Shown here: positions 1 through 9,334 of the stretch, in pieces
How positions within the stretch are numbered: the first letter of the stretch is position 1
How the letters are laid out: each line of letters starts with the position of its first letter
Source of the DNA: Aeromonas veronii bv. veronii
Lineage (GTDB): Bacteria > Pseudomonadota > Gammaproteobacteria > Enterobacterales > Aeromonadaceae
Length of the DNA: 64,000 nucleotides
Assembly (NCBI RefSeq): GCF_000820225.1
Contig: NZ_CDDK01000043.1
Location: forward strand, 62,001-126,000
Reading direction: 5' to 3'
Notes under the pieces: model-generated
Databases searched by the model: none
The model's input: only the letters and a program-made list of their open reading frames with translations
What the model was told of the DNA's origin: nothing
Position numbers and translations under genes: made by a program

Positions 1-30
1 CTTGGGTTGCGTAATCTTGCGATAGGGCAT
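1..30 (-). CDS. pdhR: PdhR, N-terminal 10 codons only (runs off left edge)
   Basis: The minus strand has an ATG at 28-30 followed by codons for MPYRKITQPK, after which the window ends. This matches the start of E. coli PdhR (M-x-Y-x-K-I-x-Q-P-K), the GntR-family, pyruvate-responsive repressor of the pyruvate dehydrogenase operon. A perfect PdhR-type palindrome lies 16 bp upstream, as expected for its autoregulated promoter, and ampD lies just beyond, as in the general pdhR-ampD-nadC neighbourhood of enterics. Only ten residues are visible, so the call rests on the N-terminus plus operator plus context. Confidence 0.75.
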   Translation of the reverse strand, partial: MPYRKITQPK

Positions 31-45
31 GAGGCTACTTTGTTA

Positions 46-62
46 AATTGGTATTACCAATT
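46..62. promoter_or_regulatory. PdhR operator (perfect 17-bp palindrome)
   Basis: AATTGGTATTACCAATT is a perfect inverted repeat with a 3-bp centre and fits the PdhR box ATTGGTnnnACCAAT exactly. It lies between a candidate extended -10 (78-86) and the pdhR start at 30. That is just downstream of the inferred transcription start, the usual place for PdhR autorepression. Confidence 0.8.
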
Positions 63-77
63 TTATGGATGGGGCGA

Positions 78-86
78 AAATTAGCA
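78..86 (-). promoter_or_regulatory. Candidate extended -10 of the pdhR promoter
   Basis: On the minus strand TGCTAATTT gives an extended -10 (TGn plus TAATTT at 78-83). No good -35 is present 17 bp upstream (TGGACT), which is tolerable for an extended -10. The implied start near 71 would put the PdhR box at 46-62 just downstream. This is inference from motif and spacing only. Confidence 0.35.
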
Positions 87-185
87 GAGGCCTTTTGAAA
101 AGTCCACTCAAAAGATGATCTGAGTCAAGAATCAGCCCCACCACTTAAGAGGTAAAGCAGGGGAAACATGATTTAGCTCATAGAA

Positions 186-200
186 AATGGTCTGACCAAT
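186..200. promoter_or_regulatory. Second GntR/PdhR-FadR-type palindrome
   Basis: AATGGTCTGACCAAT has the TGGTnnnACCA core shared by PdhR and FadR sites, with one mismatch to the PdhR consensus. Its TGGTCTGACCA centre also equals the FadR core. It lies about 140 bp upstream of the perfect PdhR box, between pdhR and the ampD terminator. Which regulator uses it cannot be told from sequence. Confidence 0.5.
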
Positions 201-241
201 ATTCTTGACCGCGCTCACAAATAACATTTGCGCAACCATAG

Positions 242-273
242 ACAAAAATGGCCTGCCAGATAGGCAAGCCATT
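242..273 (-). terminator. Rho-independent terminator of ampD
   Basis: The arms at 247-257 and 263-273 form an 11-bp stem with one G-T pair and a 5-nt loop. On the minus strand it is followed by TTTTTG. It lies 36 bp past the ampD stop and separates ampD from the pdhR promoter. Confidence 0.7.
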
Positions 274-308
274 GATTTTAAAATCCAAACTAAATTTGAA
301 TATTTACT

Positions 309-884
309 TTAGCTGTTTAGTAATTGCCGGTAGTAATCCCACTGAAAACTGGCTCCGGGATCCGTCTTGCGCCCTGGTGCGATATCGCAATGGCCGACAA
401 TTTTTTCGTGGGTAATCGCCGGATAGCGCTCTGAGATGGCTCGGGTGAGCCCCGCCAGCGCCCGGTACTGAGCCTCGGTATAGGGGGTTTCGTCAGTCCC
501 TTCCAGCTCGATGCCAATGGAGAAGTCATTACATGCCTCCCTCCCCTGCCAGCTCGAGACACCTGCATGCCAGGCGCGAGCGCCAAACGGTACATACTGC
601 ACCAACTCGCCATCACGGCGGATCAGGCAATGAGCCGAAACCCGCAGCTGATGGATACCGGCAAAATAGGGGTGAGCCTCCGGGTCGAGTCGCCCCATAA
701 AGAGATCGTCGATAAAGGGGCCACCAAACTCCCCCGGCGGCAGACTGATGCCATGTACCACCAGCAGGGAGATATCATCCGGCGAGGCCCGTTCGTTGTG
801 ATGGGGAGAAGGCACTCGGCGCGCCTGCTGGCACCAGCCAGCGGCATCGATAGAGAAACAAGGTTGCGAAGCGAGTTGAATCAT
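309..884 (-). CDS. ampD: 1,6-anhydro-N-acetylmuramyl-L-alanine amidase AmpD
   Basis: This cytosolic zinc amidase cleaves the peptide from anhydro-muropeptides during peptidoglycan recycling. In AmpR-type systems its loss derepresses beta-lactamase. The protein has 191 residues, the usual AmpD length, with the amidase_2 fold. H44 in VVHGISLPP, and H165 and D175 in GHCDIAPGRKTDPG, correspond to the three zinc ligands. It is divergent from the retropepsin-nadC pair, as ampD is from nadC in E. coli. No ampE follows: the next feature downstream is its terminator and then pdhR. Confidence 0.96.
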   Translation of the reverse strand: MIQLASQPCFSIDAAGWCQQARRVPSPHHNERASPDDISLLVVHGISLPPGEFGGPFIDDLFMGRLDPEAHPYFAGIHQLRVSAHCLIRRDGELVQYVPFGARAWHAGVSSWQGREACNDFSIGIELEGTDETPYTEAQYRALAGLTRAISERYPAITHEKIVGHCDIAPGRKTDPGASFQWDYYRQLLNS

Positions 885-1014
885 CGGCTACTCGAGTTGG
901 CTGATAAATGGCGAGAAAACGAAGAGACCTGATAGGCAACCCGCCACCAACTCACTGAATCAACGGGAAATGGTATGTTAGGCTGAGTCATCTTCCGCTC
1001 GATATGGATAGGGT

Positions 1015-1485
1015 ATGCAGCACACGGCACGCTGGATGTGGTTACTGACCTGGCTCTCTTTGATGGGCCTGCTGACCCTCTATTTTCACTCCCGCAACCA
1101 ACCGAGCGTCACCGCCAGCGGCGAGCTGTTGCTGCGGGCCGACCAGAGCGGCCACTATCGTCTGGAGGGTGCCATCAACGGCCAGCCGGTGCAACTGTTG
1201 CTCGATACCGGCGCCACCCGGATCACCATCCCGCAGCAGGTTGCCGAGCGGCTCGGCCTGACCGCTTATGGCAGCAGCCAGGTCAATACCGCCGCAGGGC
1301 AGATCCGGGTTGGCAACGGCACCATCGAAACGCTGGCGATGGGGCCATTGACCTTGTACGATCTGGCCATCTTTATCAATCCGGCGGCAGACGGTGACGA
1401 AGTGCTGGTTGGCATGAACGCCCTCGGTCGGCTGGAGCTGGTTCAAAAGGAGCGGCAACTGCTGCTCAGACCCTTGCAGGAATAA
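1015..1485 (+). CDS. Membrane-anchored retropepsin-like aspartic protease
   Basis: The 156-residue protein has one N-terminal membrane segment (about residues 7-23) and a single retropepsin-type domain. The catalytic triplet is D64-T-G in LLLDTGAT, followed by the usual GxNxL near the C-terminus (VGMNALGRLEL). Single-domain proteases of this clan AA family (TIGR02281-like) are presumed to act as dimers facing the periplasm. Their substrates are not established. It ends 3 bp before nadC and is probably co-transcribed with it. The ATG at 1015 is preceded by a weak AGGG. Confidence 0.85.
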   Translation: MQHTARWMWLLTWLSLMGLLTLYFHSRNQPSVTASGELLLRADQSGHYRLEGAINGQPVQLLLDTGATRITIPQQVAERLGLTAYGSSQVNTAAGQIRVGNGTIETLAMGPLTLYDLAIFINPAADGDEVLVGMNALGRLELVQKERQLLLRPLQE

Positions 1486-2364
<879 letters not shown>

Positions 2365-2418
2365 GATTCACCCCGCAGGCCTGAGCAAATACTCGAGCTA
2401 ACCGGATAAACAACTTGC

Positions 2419-2441
2419 AAAAGGCGCCATGGGCGCCTTTT
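2419..2441 (+). terminator. Terminator of nadC
   Basis: A perfect 10-bp stem (AAAAGGCGCC paired with GGCGCCTTTT, loop ATG) ends in TTTTC and lies 55 bp after the nadC stop. It isolates nadC from the pilus operon. Confidence 0.85.
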
Positions 2442-2502
2442 CTTTATGCAGGATCCCTCAGCAAAGGAGTGTAATGACGGACCCGCTTTCACCCGTAACA
2501 AA

Positions 2503-2533
2503 GAGTCATAAGAAGCCACTTATTTTATGACTC
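2503..2533. repeat. Inverted repeat upstream of tapA
   Basis: GAGTCATAA at 2503-2511 is repeated in inverse as TTATGACTC at 2525-2533, with 13 bp between. Two further inner positions can pair (one G-T). No T-run follows on either strand, so it is not an obvious terminator. It sits about 55-85 bp upstream of the candidate tapA promoter and could be an operator or a leader hairpin of a longer transcript. Confidence 0.5.
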
Positions 2534-2588
2534 GCATCAAGTTTTTGGTAAATGACATGAAAGTGGTTAACAAAGGAAGCAATCTCTG

Positions 2589-2616
2589 TTGCCACCCCTG
2601 ACAGCTCGGATAAGAT
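2589..2616 (+). promoter_or_regulatory. Candidate sigma-70 promoter of tapA
   Basis: TTGCCA (2589-2594), a 16-bp spacer and TAAGAT (2611-2616) lie 64 bp before the tapA ATG. I found no sigma-54 element (TGGCAC-N5-TTGC) in the 240 bp upstream, although many type IV pilin genes use one. Confidence 0.4.
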
Positions 2617-2679
2617 ACTGACGTTCGGATGGTTTTCTACCGACACTTCCCAGGAACCAAGGATAAAAGGATATTTCAA

Positions 2680-3105
2680 ATGAAGAAACAATCGGGTTTT
2701 ACCCTTATTGAACTGATGATCGTGGTCGCGATCGTCGCGATTCTGGCGGCGGTAGCACTGCCTGCTTATCAAAGCTACACACAGAGAGCAAAGTTTACTG
2801 AAGTAATCGCAGCCACAGGTCCAGCAAAAACTGCCGTTGAAGTTTGCGTTCAAGGGGCCAGTACACTAACACTTGCTGATTGTGTCACTGCAGGAACTAA
2901 TGCAACATCTGGAGCTTTTACAACCTCAAATGTCTTATCTGGCGTTTCCGTTGCAAGTGGTACAAACACCATAACTATTACTGGTAGTGGTGGCTCTGAT
3001 GTTGGCAACTCAACCTATGTTCTCATATCTAATGCTCTTACAGCAGCTGGTCAGCAAGTTAGGTGGACAGTCTCCGGTTCATGTAAGACTGATGGCAAAT
3101 GCTAA
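2680..3105 (+). CDS. tapA: Type IVa prepilin TapA
   Basis: The 141-residue major pilin subunit has the classical type IVa leader MKKQSG, cleaved by TapD before F7 ([17 protein letters not shown], with E5 of the mature chain). The N-terminal helix anchors the subunit and forms the fibre core. The C-terminal part has four cysteines (VCVQ, ADCV, SGSC, DGKC) that could form two disulphides. The start was set at ATG 2680, after AAAGG, because upstream codons would spoil the leader. The 3' two thirds is clearly AT-richer than its neighbours (24 G+C of 60 bases at 2881-2940), as expected of an exchanged, diversifying pilin gene. tapB begins 3 bp downstream. Confidence 0.95.
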   Translation: MKKQSGFTLIELMIVVAIVAILAAVALPAYQSYTQRAKFTEVIAATGPAKTAVEVCVQGASTLTLADCVTAGTNATSGAFTTSNVLSGVSVASGTNTITITGSGGSDVGNSTYVLISNALTAAGQQVRWTVSGSCKTDGKC

Positions 3106-3108
3106 GGC

Positions 3109-4815
3109 ATGACCTCTAGCCCCAATAGCGGCCTGGCGTTAAGCCTGGCCGCCTCTTCACTGATCAGTGAAGAGGACTCCCAGCGCTATCTGAGCCAGGC
3201 CAAGGCCCAGCGCAAACCCTTTGTGACATTTCTGATAGAGAACGACATCCTCGACAGCAAGGCGCTCGCCGATTTTTGCGAGCTGGAGTATGGGGTACCT
3301 CTGCTGGATCTTGCCGCCTTTGATTTGGCCGAGATCCCGCAGAAATACCTCAATCAGAAGCTGATTGAGAAACACCACGTCCTGCCCATCTACACCCAGG
3401 GCCACACCCTCTATATTGCCATGTCGGATCCGACCAATGTCTCGGCATTGGAGGACTTTGGCTTCAGCTTCGGCCTTCATACCGAAGCGCTGCTGGTAGA
3501 GGAGAACAAGCTCACCGCCGCCATCGGCAAGCTGCTGGAGAGTGAAAACGACGCCCTCGGCATGGAGGATATCGACGAATCCGAAATTTCGGATCTCGAA
3601 GTCTCCGACGAAAACAGCCGGCTGGACGAAAGCGTCAATACCGCCGATGACGATGCCCCCATCGTCAAGTACATCAACAAGATCCTGATGGATGCCATCA
3701 AGCGCGGAGCCTCAGACCTGCACTTCGAGCCCTATGAGTTCAAGTATCGGGTTCGCTTTCGCATCGATGGCATTCTGCATGAAATTGCCACTCCGCCGGT
3801 CAACCTCTCCAACCGCTTCTCCGCTCGCCTCAAGGTGATGGCGCGACTCGATATTGCCGAGCGGCGGTTGCCGCAGGATGGCCGCATCAAGTTGAAGTTG
3901 TCGCGCAATAAGTCGATGGATATGCGGGTCAATACCCTGCCCACCATGTGGGGGGAGAAGATCGTTATCCGTCTGCTCGACTCCTCGGCGGCACGCCTCA
4001 ATATCGAGCAACTCGGCTTTGATGACCGGCAGAAGGCGCAGTACCTGCGCGCCCTCTCCAAGCCACAGGGGATGATCCTGGTGACCGGCCCCACCGGCTC
4101 GGGCAAAACGGTCTCGCTCTATACCGGCCTCAATATTCTCAACACCACCGAGGTAAATATCTCTACCGCCGAAGATCCGGTGGAGATCAACCTGCCCGGC
4201 GTCAACCAGGTGCAGGTCAACCCCAAGGCGGGGCTCACCTTCGCCAGCGCCCTGCGCTCCTTCTTGCGGCAAGACCCGGATGTGGTGATGGTGGGGGAAA
4301 TTCGCGATCTCGAAACCGCCGAGATCGCCATCAAGGCGGCCCAGACCGGCCACCTGGTGCTCTCCACCCTGCATACCAACTCCGCCGCTGAGACCCTGAC
4401 CCGGATGATGAACATGGGGGTTCCGGCCTTCAACATCGCCTCCTCGGTGACCCTGATCATGGCCCAGCGGTTGGCCCGTAAACTGTGCGACCACTGCAAG
4501 GCGCCGGAAGTGGTACCGGAAGCCGAACTGCTGGAGCTGGGCTTTACGCCGCAGCAGCTGGCAGCCGGGCTGCGACTGTTCAAACCGGTCGGTTGCAAGG
4601 AGTGTTCCGGCGGCTACAAGGGACGGGTCGGCATCTACGAAATCATGTTGATGTCGGAGAATATCGCCAAATTGATCATGCAGGGCGCCAACTCCCTGCA
4701 AATCGCCGCTATCGCGCAGAAAGAGGGGATGCGTACCCTGCGTACCTCGGGGCTGGAGAAGGCCCGGCTCGGGGTCACCAGTCTGGCCGAGGTCAATCGG
4801 GTCACCACCAACTGA
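3109..4815 (+). CDS. tapB: Type IV pilus assembly (extension) ATPase TapB/PilB
   Basis: This is the hexameric cytoplasmic motor that drives pilin polymerisation. It has 568 residues, as usual for PilB. An MshEN-type N-terminal domain (about 1-150) and an acidic linker precede the GspE core. Walker A GPTGSGKT is at 327-334, the Asp box AEDPVE at 354-359, Walker [10 protein letters not shown] at 392-400 and the His box STLHTN at 419-424. The tetracysteine zinc site is C460, C463, C496 and C499. The ATG lies 3 bp after tapA with only a weak Shine-Dalgarno (TAAGG), which suggests coupling to pilin translation. Confidence 0.96.
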   Translation: MTSSPNSGLALSLAASSLISEEDSQRYLSQAKAQRKPFVTFLIENDILDSKALADFCELEYGVPLLDLAAFDLAEIPQKYLNQKLIEKHHVLPIYTQGHTLYIAMSDPTNVSALEDFGFSFGLHTEALLVEENKLTAAIGKLLESENDALGMEDIDESEISDLEVSDENSRLDESVNTADDDAPIVKYINKILMDAIKRGASDLHFEPYEFKYRVRFRIDGILHEIATPPVNLSNRFSARLKVMARLDIAERRLPQDGRIKLKLSRNKSMDMRVNTLPTMWGEKIVIRLLDSSAARLNIEQLGFDDRQKAQYLRALSKPQGMILVTGPTGSGKTVSLYTGLNILNTTEVNISTAEDPVEINLPGVNQVQVNPKAGLTFASALRSFLRQDPDVVMVGEIRDLETAEIAIKAAQTGHLVLSTLHTNSAAETLTRMMNMGVPAFNIASSVTLIMAQRLARKLCDHCKAPEVVPEAELLELGFTPQQLAAGLRLFKPVGCKECSGGYKGRVGIYEIMLMSENIAKLIMQGANSLQIAAIAQKEGMRTLRTSGLEKARLGVTSLAEVNRVTTN

Positions 4816-5055
4816 TCCATGTGGCGGAACGACCCGCCGGTTTGGTTGGCACAAAGCATCATTCACCCACAAACTCGCTATGGATGACAACCCGAGCGAC
4901 AGAATAATCAGGTATTAAAGTGACCGGGCTGGCGCCAAGAAGGCACCACCCACCCTATCAGTACCCCGCAGGCATCAAGCCAGTCGGGCACCTTGACCAG
5001 GTTGGTGACGCGCAGAGCCAGGCTCTGACAACCAACCCCATTGCAGGATGCAAAG

Positions 5056-6297
5056 ATGGCAACCCTAACGAAAAAGAACAATGCCCCCAAGAAAGTCTTC
5101 GCCTTCCGCTGGCACGGGGTTAATCGCAAGGGGCAGAAGGTCTCCGGCGAGCTGCAGGCCGACAGCATCAACACCGTCAAGACAGAACTGCGCAAGCAGG
5201 GAGTCAACGTCACCAAGGTAGCCAAGAAATCCCAGGGGCTCTTCTCCAAGGGCGGCGCCAAGATCAAGCCGATGGATATCGCCATCGTCTCACGCCAGAT
5301 CACCACCATGCTCTCCGCCGGTGTACCGCTGGTGCAGAGCCTGCAGATCATCGCCCGCAGTCACGAGAAAGCCTCGATGCGCGAGCTGATGGGGCAGATT
5401 GCCGCCGATGTGGAGACTGGCACCCCCATGTCGGAAGCGCTGCGTCGCCATCCCCTCTACTTTGACGATCTCTACTGCGATCTGGTGGAAGCCGGTGAGC
5501 AATCCGGGGCGCTGGAAACCATCTACGACCGTATCGCCACTTACCGGGAAAAGTCGGAAGCGCTCAAGTCGAAGATCAAGAAGGCGATGTTCTACCCCAC
5601 CATGGTCATTCTGGTCGCTATCGTGGTGACCTCCATCCTGCTGCTGTTCGTCATTCCGCAGTTCGAGGATATCTTCAAGAGCTTCGGCGCCGAGCTACCG
5701 GTGTTCACCCAGTTTGTTATCGGCATCTCCCGCTTTATGCAGAACTGGTGGTATGTCTTCTTTGGTGGCACGGCCCTTGGCATCTTCCTTTACGTGCGAG
5801 CCTGGCGGGCCTCCCAGAAGGTGAAAGACAATACCGACAAGTTCGTCCTCACCATTCCGGTGGTCGGGATGATCCTGCACAAGGCGGCGATGGCTCGCTT
5901 TGCTCGCACCCTGTCGACCACCTTCTCCGCCGGTATTCCGCTGGTGGATGCGCTGATTTCGGCGGCTGGGGCCTCGGGTAACTATGTCTATCGCACCGCG
6001 GTCATGGCCATTCGCAACGAGGTGGTGGCCGGTATGCAGATCAACGTGGCAATGCGCACCGTCGATCTCTTCCCCGACATGGTGATCCAGATGGTGATGA
6101 TCGGTGAGGAGTCCGGCGCCATCGATGATATGCTCTCCAAGGTCGCCACCATCTTCGAACAGGAGGTGGATGACTTGGTCGATGGCCTCACCAGCCTGCT
6201 GGAACCCCTCATCATGGTGGTGCTAGGGGTACTGGTCGGCGGCATGGTTATTGCCATGTACCTGCCCATCTTCAAGCTTGGCGACGTGGTAGGCTGA
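5056..6297 (+). CDS. tapC: Type IV pilus inner-membrane platform protein TapC/PilC
   Basis: TapC (413 residues from this start) is a GspF-family platform protein that couples the TapB motor to pilin extraction. It has two homologous GspF domains (about 75-200 and 275-405), each followed by strong membrane segments (for example MVILVAIVVTSILLLFVIP and LIMVVLGVLVGGMVIAMYL). I chose ATG 5056 (MATLTKK) because AGGA lies 7 bp upstream; an in-frame TTG at 5041 is less likely. It is separated from tapB by an unusually long 240-bp gap in which I see no gene, no convincing hairpin and no clear promoter. Confidence 0.95.
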   Translation: MATLTKKNNAPKKVFAFRWHGVNRKGQKVSGELQADSINTVKTELRKQGVNVTKVAKKSQGLFSKGGAKIKPMDIAIVSRQITTMLSAGVPLVQSLQIIARSHEKASMRELMGQIAADVETGTPMSEALRRHPLYFDDLYCDLVEAGEQSGALETIYDRIATYREKSEALKSKIKKAMFYPTMVILVAIVVTSILLLFVIPQFEDIFKSFGAELPVFTQFVIGISRFMQNWWYVFFGGTALGIFLYVRAWRASQKVKDNTDKFVLTIPVVGMILHKAAMARFARTLSTTFSAGIPLVDALISAAGASGNYVYRTAVMAIRNEVVAGMQINVAMRTVDLFPDMVIQMVMIGEESGAIDDMLSKVATIFEQEVDDLVDGLTSLLEPLIMVVLGVLVGGMVIAMYLPIFKLGDVVG

Positions 6298-6358
6298 TTC
6301 ATCAGGGCATGGCACCACAACCATGCCCTCCCCCCATTTCAATAACTGACGGTTGGTT

Positions 6359-7231
6359 ATGACACTTCTTCTCGAGCTGGCTCACAGCTTGCCCTGGCTC
6401 TACTTCTCGCTGGTTTTTCTCTTCTCCCTGATGATCGGCAGCTTCCTTAACGTGGTCATCCACCGCTTGCCCATCATGCTGGAGCGGGAGTGGCAGGCCG
6501 AGTATCGCGGCTACTTTTCCCCCGATGAGGAGGCCACTGCGCCAGAGCGCTACAACCTGATGGTGCCGCGCTCCGCATGCCCTCACTGTGGCCACGCCAT
6601 CACTGCGCTTGAGAACATCCCGCTGTTGAGCTGGCTCTGGCTCAAAGGGCGTTGCCGCGACTGTCAGGCCCCCATCTCGGCCCGCTATCCGCTGGTAGAG
6701 CTGCTGACCGCCCTGCTCTCGGTGGCCGTTGCCATGGTGATCTCACCGGGTTGGGGTGCCCTTGCCGCCCTGCTGCTGACCTGGGTATTGGTGGCCCTCA
6801 CCTTTATCGATCTCGACAAGATGTTGCTGCCCGACCAGCTCACCCTGCCACTGCTGTGGGGCGGGCTGCTGTTCAACCTGGCAAGTGGCTTCGTACCGCT
6901 GGCAGATGCCGTGATCGGCGCCATGGCGGGCTATCTGGTGCTCTGGAGCCTCTACTGGGCTTTCAAGCTGCTCACTAGTAAGGAGGGGATGGGCTATGGC
7001 GACTTCAAGCTGCTGGCGGCGCTGGGCGCCTGGCTCGGTTGGCAGGCGCTGCCCATAATTCTGCTCCTCTCATCTCTGGTCGGCGCCGTGATCGGCATCA
7101 GCCTGATCGCCTTGCAAAAACATCATCAGGGCAAGCCCATCCCCTTCGGCCCCTACCTCGCCATCGCCGGCTGGATTGCGCTGCTATGGGGCGATACCAT
7201 CACCCGCTGGTATCTCTCTACCCTGCTTTGA
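6359..7231 (+). CDS. tapD: Prepilin leader peptidase / N-methyltransferase TapD/PilD
   Basis: This bifunctional inner-membrane enzyme cleaves prepilin leaders and N-methylates the new N-terminus. In Aeromonas, TapD is known to process type II secretion pseudopilins as well, so it also supports toxin secretion. The 290-residue protein has the cytoplasmic zinc-binding pairs C74/C77 (CPHC) and C99/C102 (CRDC). The aspartyl-protease motifs are [11 protein letters not shown] (about 149-159) and GYGDFK (212-217), and several membrane segments follow. ATG 6359 fits the known Aeromonas N-terminus MTLLLELAH. coaE follows 13 bp downstream. Confidence 0.96.
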   Translation: MTLLLELAHSLPWLYFSLVFLFSLMIGSFLNVVIHRLPIMLEREWQAEYRGYFSPDEEATAPERYNLMVPRSACPHCGHAITALENIPLLSWLWLKGRCRDCQAPISARYPLVELLTALLSVAVAMVISPGWGALAALLLTWVLVALTFIDLDKMLLPDQLTLPLLWGGLLFNLASGFVPLADAVIGAMAGYLVLWSLYWAFKLLTSKEGMGYGDFKLLAALGAWLGWQALPIILLLSSLVGAVIGISLIALQKHHQGKPIPFGPYLAIAGWIALLWGDTITRWYLSTLL

Positions 7232-7244
7232 GCAAGAGGCCCCC

Positions 7245-7859
7245 ATGTATGTAGTTGCTATCACAGGTGGTATCGGCAGCGGCAAGACCACTATCGCCAA
7301 TCAGTTTGCCGCGCTGGGTATCGAGGTGGTGGATGCCGATGTGATCGCCCGCGAAGTGGTCGAGCCGGGCACCCCGGCCCTTGCCGCCATCGCCGACCAT
7401 TTTGGCCCTGATGTGATTGAACCTAGCGGTCAACTCGACCGTCGTGCCCTGCGCGAGCGGGTCTTCAGCGACCCGCAGGCCAAGGGGTGGCTCAATGCCC
7501 TGCTCCATCCGCTCATTCGCAGCGAAATGCTGCGCCAGTGCGCCGCGGCCAGTTCTCCTTACTGCCTGCTGGTGGTGCCGCTGCTGGTGGAGAACAAACT
7601 CACCGGCCTCGCCAACCGGGTGCTGGTGATCGATGTGGATGAAGCCACCCAGATTGAGCGCACCTGTCGCCGTGATGGGGTATCGGCCGAGCAGGCCCGC
7701 GCCATCATCGCCGCACAAGCGAGTCGGGTGGAACGCCTCGCTGCGGCGGATGATGTCATCGAAAACCACAATGGCAGCGAAATGGCGATTAAAACGCGGA
7801 TTTTGGCGCTGCACGAGACATATCTGGCAATTGCCTCTCAACAAGGCCGCCAAGTGTGA
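7245..7859 (+). CDS. coaE: Dephospho-CoA kinase
   Basis: CoaE phosphorylates the ribose 3' hydroxyl of dephospho-CoA, the last step of coenzyme A synthesis. The 204-residue P-loop kinase starts [15 protein letters not shown] with the Walker A motif at about 8-15. The conserved DADVIARE and LLHPLIR motifs follow. The ATG at 7245 has AAGAGG upstream, and a longer in-frame extension into tapD is rejected because it would precede the P-loop with unrelated sequence. The coaE-zapD-yacG order is conserved in gamma-proteobacteria. Confidence 0.96.
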   Translation: MYVVAITGGIGSGKTTIANQFAALGIEVVDADVIAREVVEPGTPALAAIADHFGPDVIEPSGQLDRRALRERVFSDPQAKGWLNALLHPLIRSEMLRQCAAASSPYCLLVVPLLVENKLTGLANRVLVIDVDEATQIERTCRRDGVSAEQARAIIAAQASRVERLAAADDVIENHNGSEMAIKTRILALHETYLAIASQQGRQV

Positions 7860-7896
7860 GTACACTAGGCCGGTTTATGGCTGGCCAGGATTAGGC

Positions 7897-8619
7897 ATGA
7901 TTTACGATTTCCCCCTCAATGAAAAAAGCCGGACCTATCTTCGTCTGGAGTCCCTGTTTTCCCAGATCCGCGACAATCTGGAAAGTGAACAATCCTGGGC
8001 ACATATCGCCTTCTTCAAGGGGCTGTTCGATCTGCAGGAGTTGCTGGAGCGTGGTGACCTGCGCGCCGACCTCATCAAGGATCTGGAGCGCCTCGGCCAG
8101 CGTCTGAGCCACTGGGCCAGCCTGCCCGATGTCGATCTGGAGCAGATCAAACTGATGCAGCAAGAGAGCAGCCAGCTCTCTCGCAACCTGCTCAACTCGC
8201 CACGCCCAGGTGCCCGCCTGAAAGAGGATCGTCTGCTCGGCTCCATCCGCCAGCGCTTCTCCATCCCGGGTGGTCTGTGTGCCTTCGATGTGCCACAGCT
8301 GCACCACTGGCTCGGCACACCGGCCATTGCCCGTCACCAGCAGATGCAAGGCTGGCTGAGCGATATCAATCTGCTGATGAATGCCATCACTCTGCTGCTG
8401 CGCCTGTGGCGCGAATCAGGCAGCTTCAGTGAGCAGGTTGCCAGCAACGGTTTCTTCCAGGACACCGCCGAGAGCGCCGAGCTGATCCGCATCAAGCTGC
8501 CGGGCAATCTGTTCTGCTACCCAACCCTGAGCGGCCACAAGAACCGCTTCGCCCTGCGCTTTCTGCCCACCGCAGAACAGCCGATTGGCGACGTGCCGTT
8601 CCAGCTCGCCTGCTGCTAA
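7897..8619 (+). CDS. zapD: Cell division protein ZapD
   Basis: ZapD (formerly YacF) is a cytoplasmic dimer that cross-links and bundles FtsZ filaments through the FtsZ C-terminal peptide, stabilising the Z ring. The 240-residue protein begins MIYDFPLNEKSRTYLRLE, which is typical of the family, and is almost entirely helical and then beta-rich as expected. It lies 37 bp after coaE and 9 bp before yacG. Its partner FtsZ is encoded in the dcw cluster of this same window. Confidence 0.95.
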   Translation: MIYDFPLNEKSRTYLRLESLFSQIRDNLESEQSWAHIAFFKGLFDLQELLERGDLRADLIKDLERLGQRLSHWASLPDVDLEQIKLMQQESSQLSRNLLNSPRPGARLKEDRLLGSIRQRFSIPGGLCAFDVPQLHHWLGTPAIARHQQMQGWLSDINLLMNAITLLLRLWRESGSFSEQVASNGFFQDTAESAELIRIKLPGNLFCYPTLSGHKNRFALRFLPTAEQPIGDVPFQLACC

Positions 8620-8628
8620 GGAGGGCTT

Positions 8629-8823
8629 ATGGTCACCAAGGTAAAGTGTCCGACCTGCCAGAGCGAAGTGGAATGGGGCCCGCAGAGCCCGTTTCGCCCC
8701 TTCTGCAGCAAGCGCTGCCAACTGATCGATCTTGGCGAGTGGGCCGATGAAGAGAAGCGGATCCCGGGGGAGATCAACCCGGATCTGCTGCCGGAGCCGG
8801 AAGAGGGCGATCAGTGGCTATAA
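8629..8823 (+). CDS. yacG: DNA gyrase inhibitor YacG
   Basis: This 64-residue zinc protein has four cysteines (CPTCQ near residue 7 and FCSKRCQ near residue 26) forming one zinc ribbon, then the conserved [16 protein letters not shown] segment and an acidic tail. E. coli YacG binds GyrB and inhibits gyrase in vitro; its physiological role is less clear. A strong AAGGAGG lies just upstream of the ATG. Confidence 0.94.
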   Translation: MVTKVKCPTCQSEVEWGPQSPFRPFCSKRCQLIDLGEWADEEKRIPGEINPDLLPEPEEGDQWL

Positions 8824-8848
8824 GCCCCTGGTCACTCACCTCTGCAAT

Positions 8849-8880
8849 ATCAAAAAAGGGCCGATTGGCCCTTTTTTGAT
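8849..8880. terminator. Bidirectional terminator between yacG and mutT
   Basis: A perfect 14-bp stem (arms 8849-8862 and 8867-8880, loop GATT) has an A-run on one side and a T-run on the other. It can therefore terminate both the rightward yacG and the leftward mutT transcripts, which converge here. Confidence 0.9.
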
Positions 8881-8900
8881 GCTTGTTGATTGCTACCGGC

Positions 8901-9308
8901 TCAAGCCTGCAGACCCTGTAGCCGCGCTACAATCGGGCCATTGGCATCGGGGAAGTGGTAGTTGTTCAGCTCGGCCACCGGCACCCACAGGCACTCCTGC
9001 CCCTCCTTGCCGAACGGCTCGCCGCTGAAACGGGTCACCTTCCAGATATCCAGCAATACCTGCTTCTCGGGGTAGTCGTGATGCAGCTCCATGAAGGGGG
9101 CACAATCCAATACCCGGATGCCGATCTCTTCCCACAGCTCCCGATCCAGCGCGGTAAGCAGATCCTCGCCCGACTCTACCTTGCCACCGGGAAACTCCCA
9201 GCGATCCCCCTGATGGCGATCGGAGGAGCGTCTGGCGATGAAGATATCGCCCCGTTCATTCTCGATGACGCCAACCGCCACCCAGATCCGTTTTTTCTGT
9301 TCCATCAA
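8901..9308 (-). CDS. mutT: 8-oxo-dGTP diphosphatase MutT
   Basis: MutT hydrolyses 8-oxo-dGTP and so prevents A:T to C:G transversions. The 135-residue protein has the Nudix box G-x5-E-x7-RELWEEIGI at about residues 41-63 (GGKVESGEDL followed by RELWEE). It is the last gene of the leftward dcw/secA block, downstream of secA as in E. coli, with a hairpin in the 71-bp gap. Confidence 0.95.
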   Translation of the reverse strand: MMEQKKRIWVAVGVIENERGDIFIARRSSDRHQGDRWEFPGGKVESGEDLLTALDRELWEEIGIRVLDCAPFMELHHDYPEKQVLLDIWKVTRFSGEPFGKEGQECLWVPVAELNNYHFPDANGPIVARLQGLQA

Positions 9309-9334
9309 TTACCTCTGTTCGCTTGTTGCCACCA

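Noticed and set aside
1..84. Open plus-strand frame of 27 codons at the left edge
   Set aside because: It overlaps the pdhR start and PdhR operator on the other strand, which fit known sequences far better.
2442..2679. Search for a sigma-54 promoter before tapA
   Set aside because: No TGGCAC-N5-TTGC-like element was found by eye, although many pilin genes have one.
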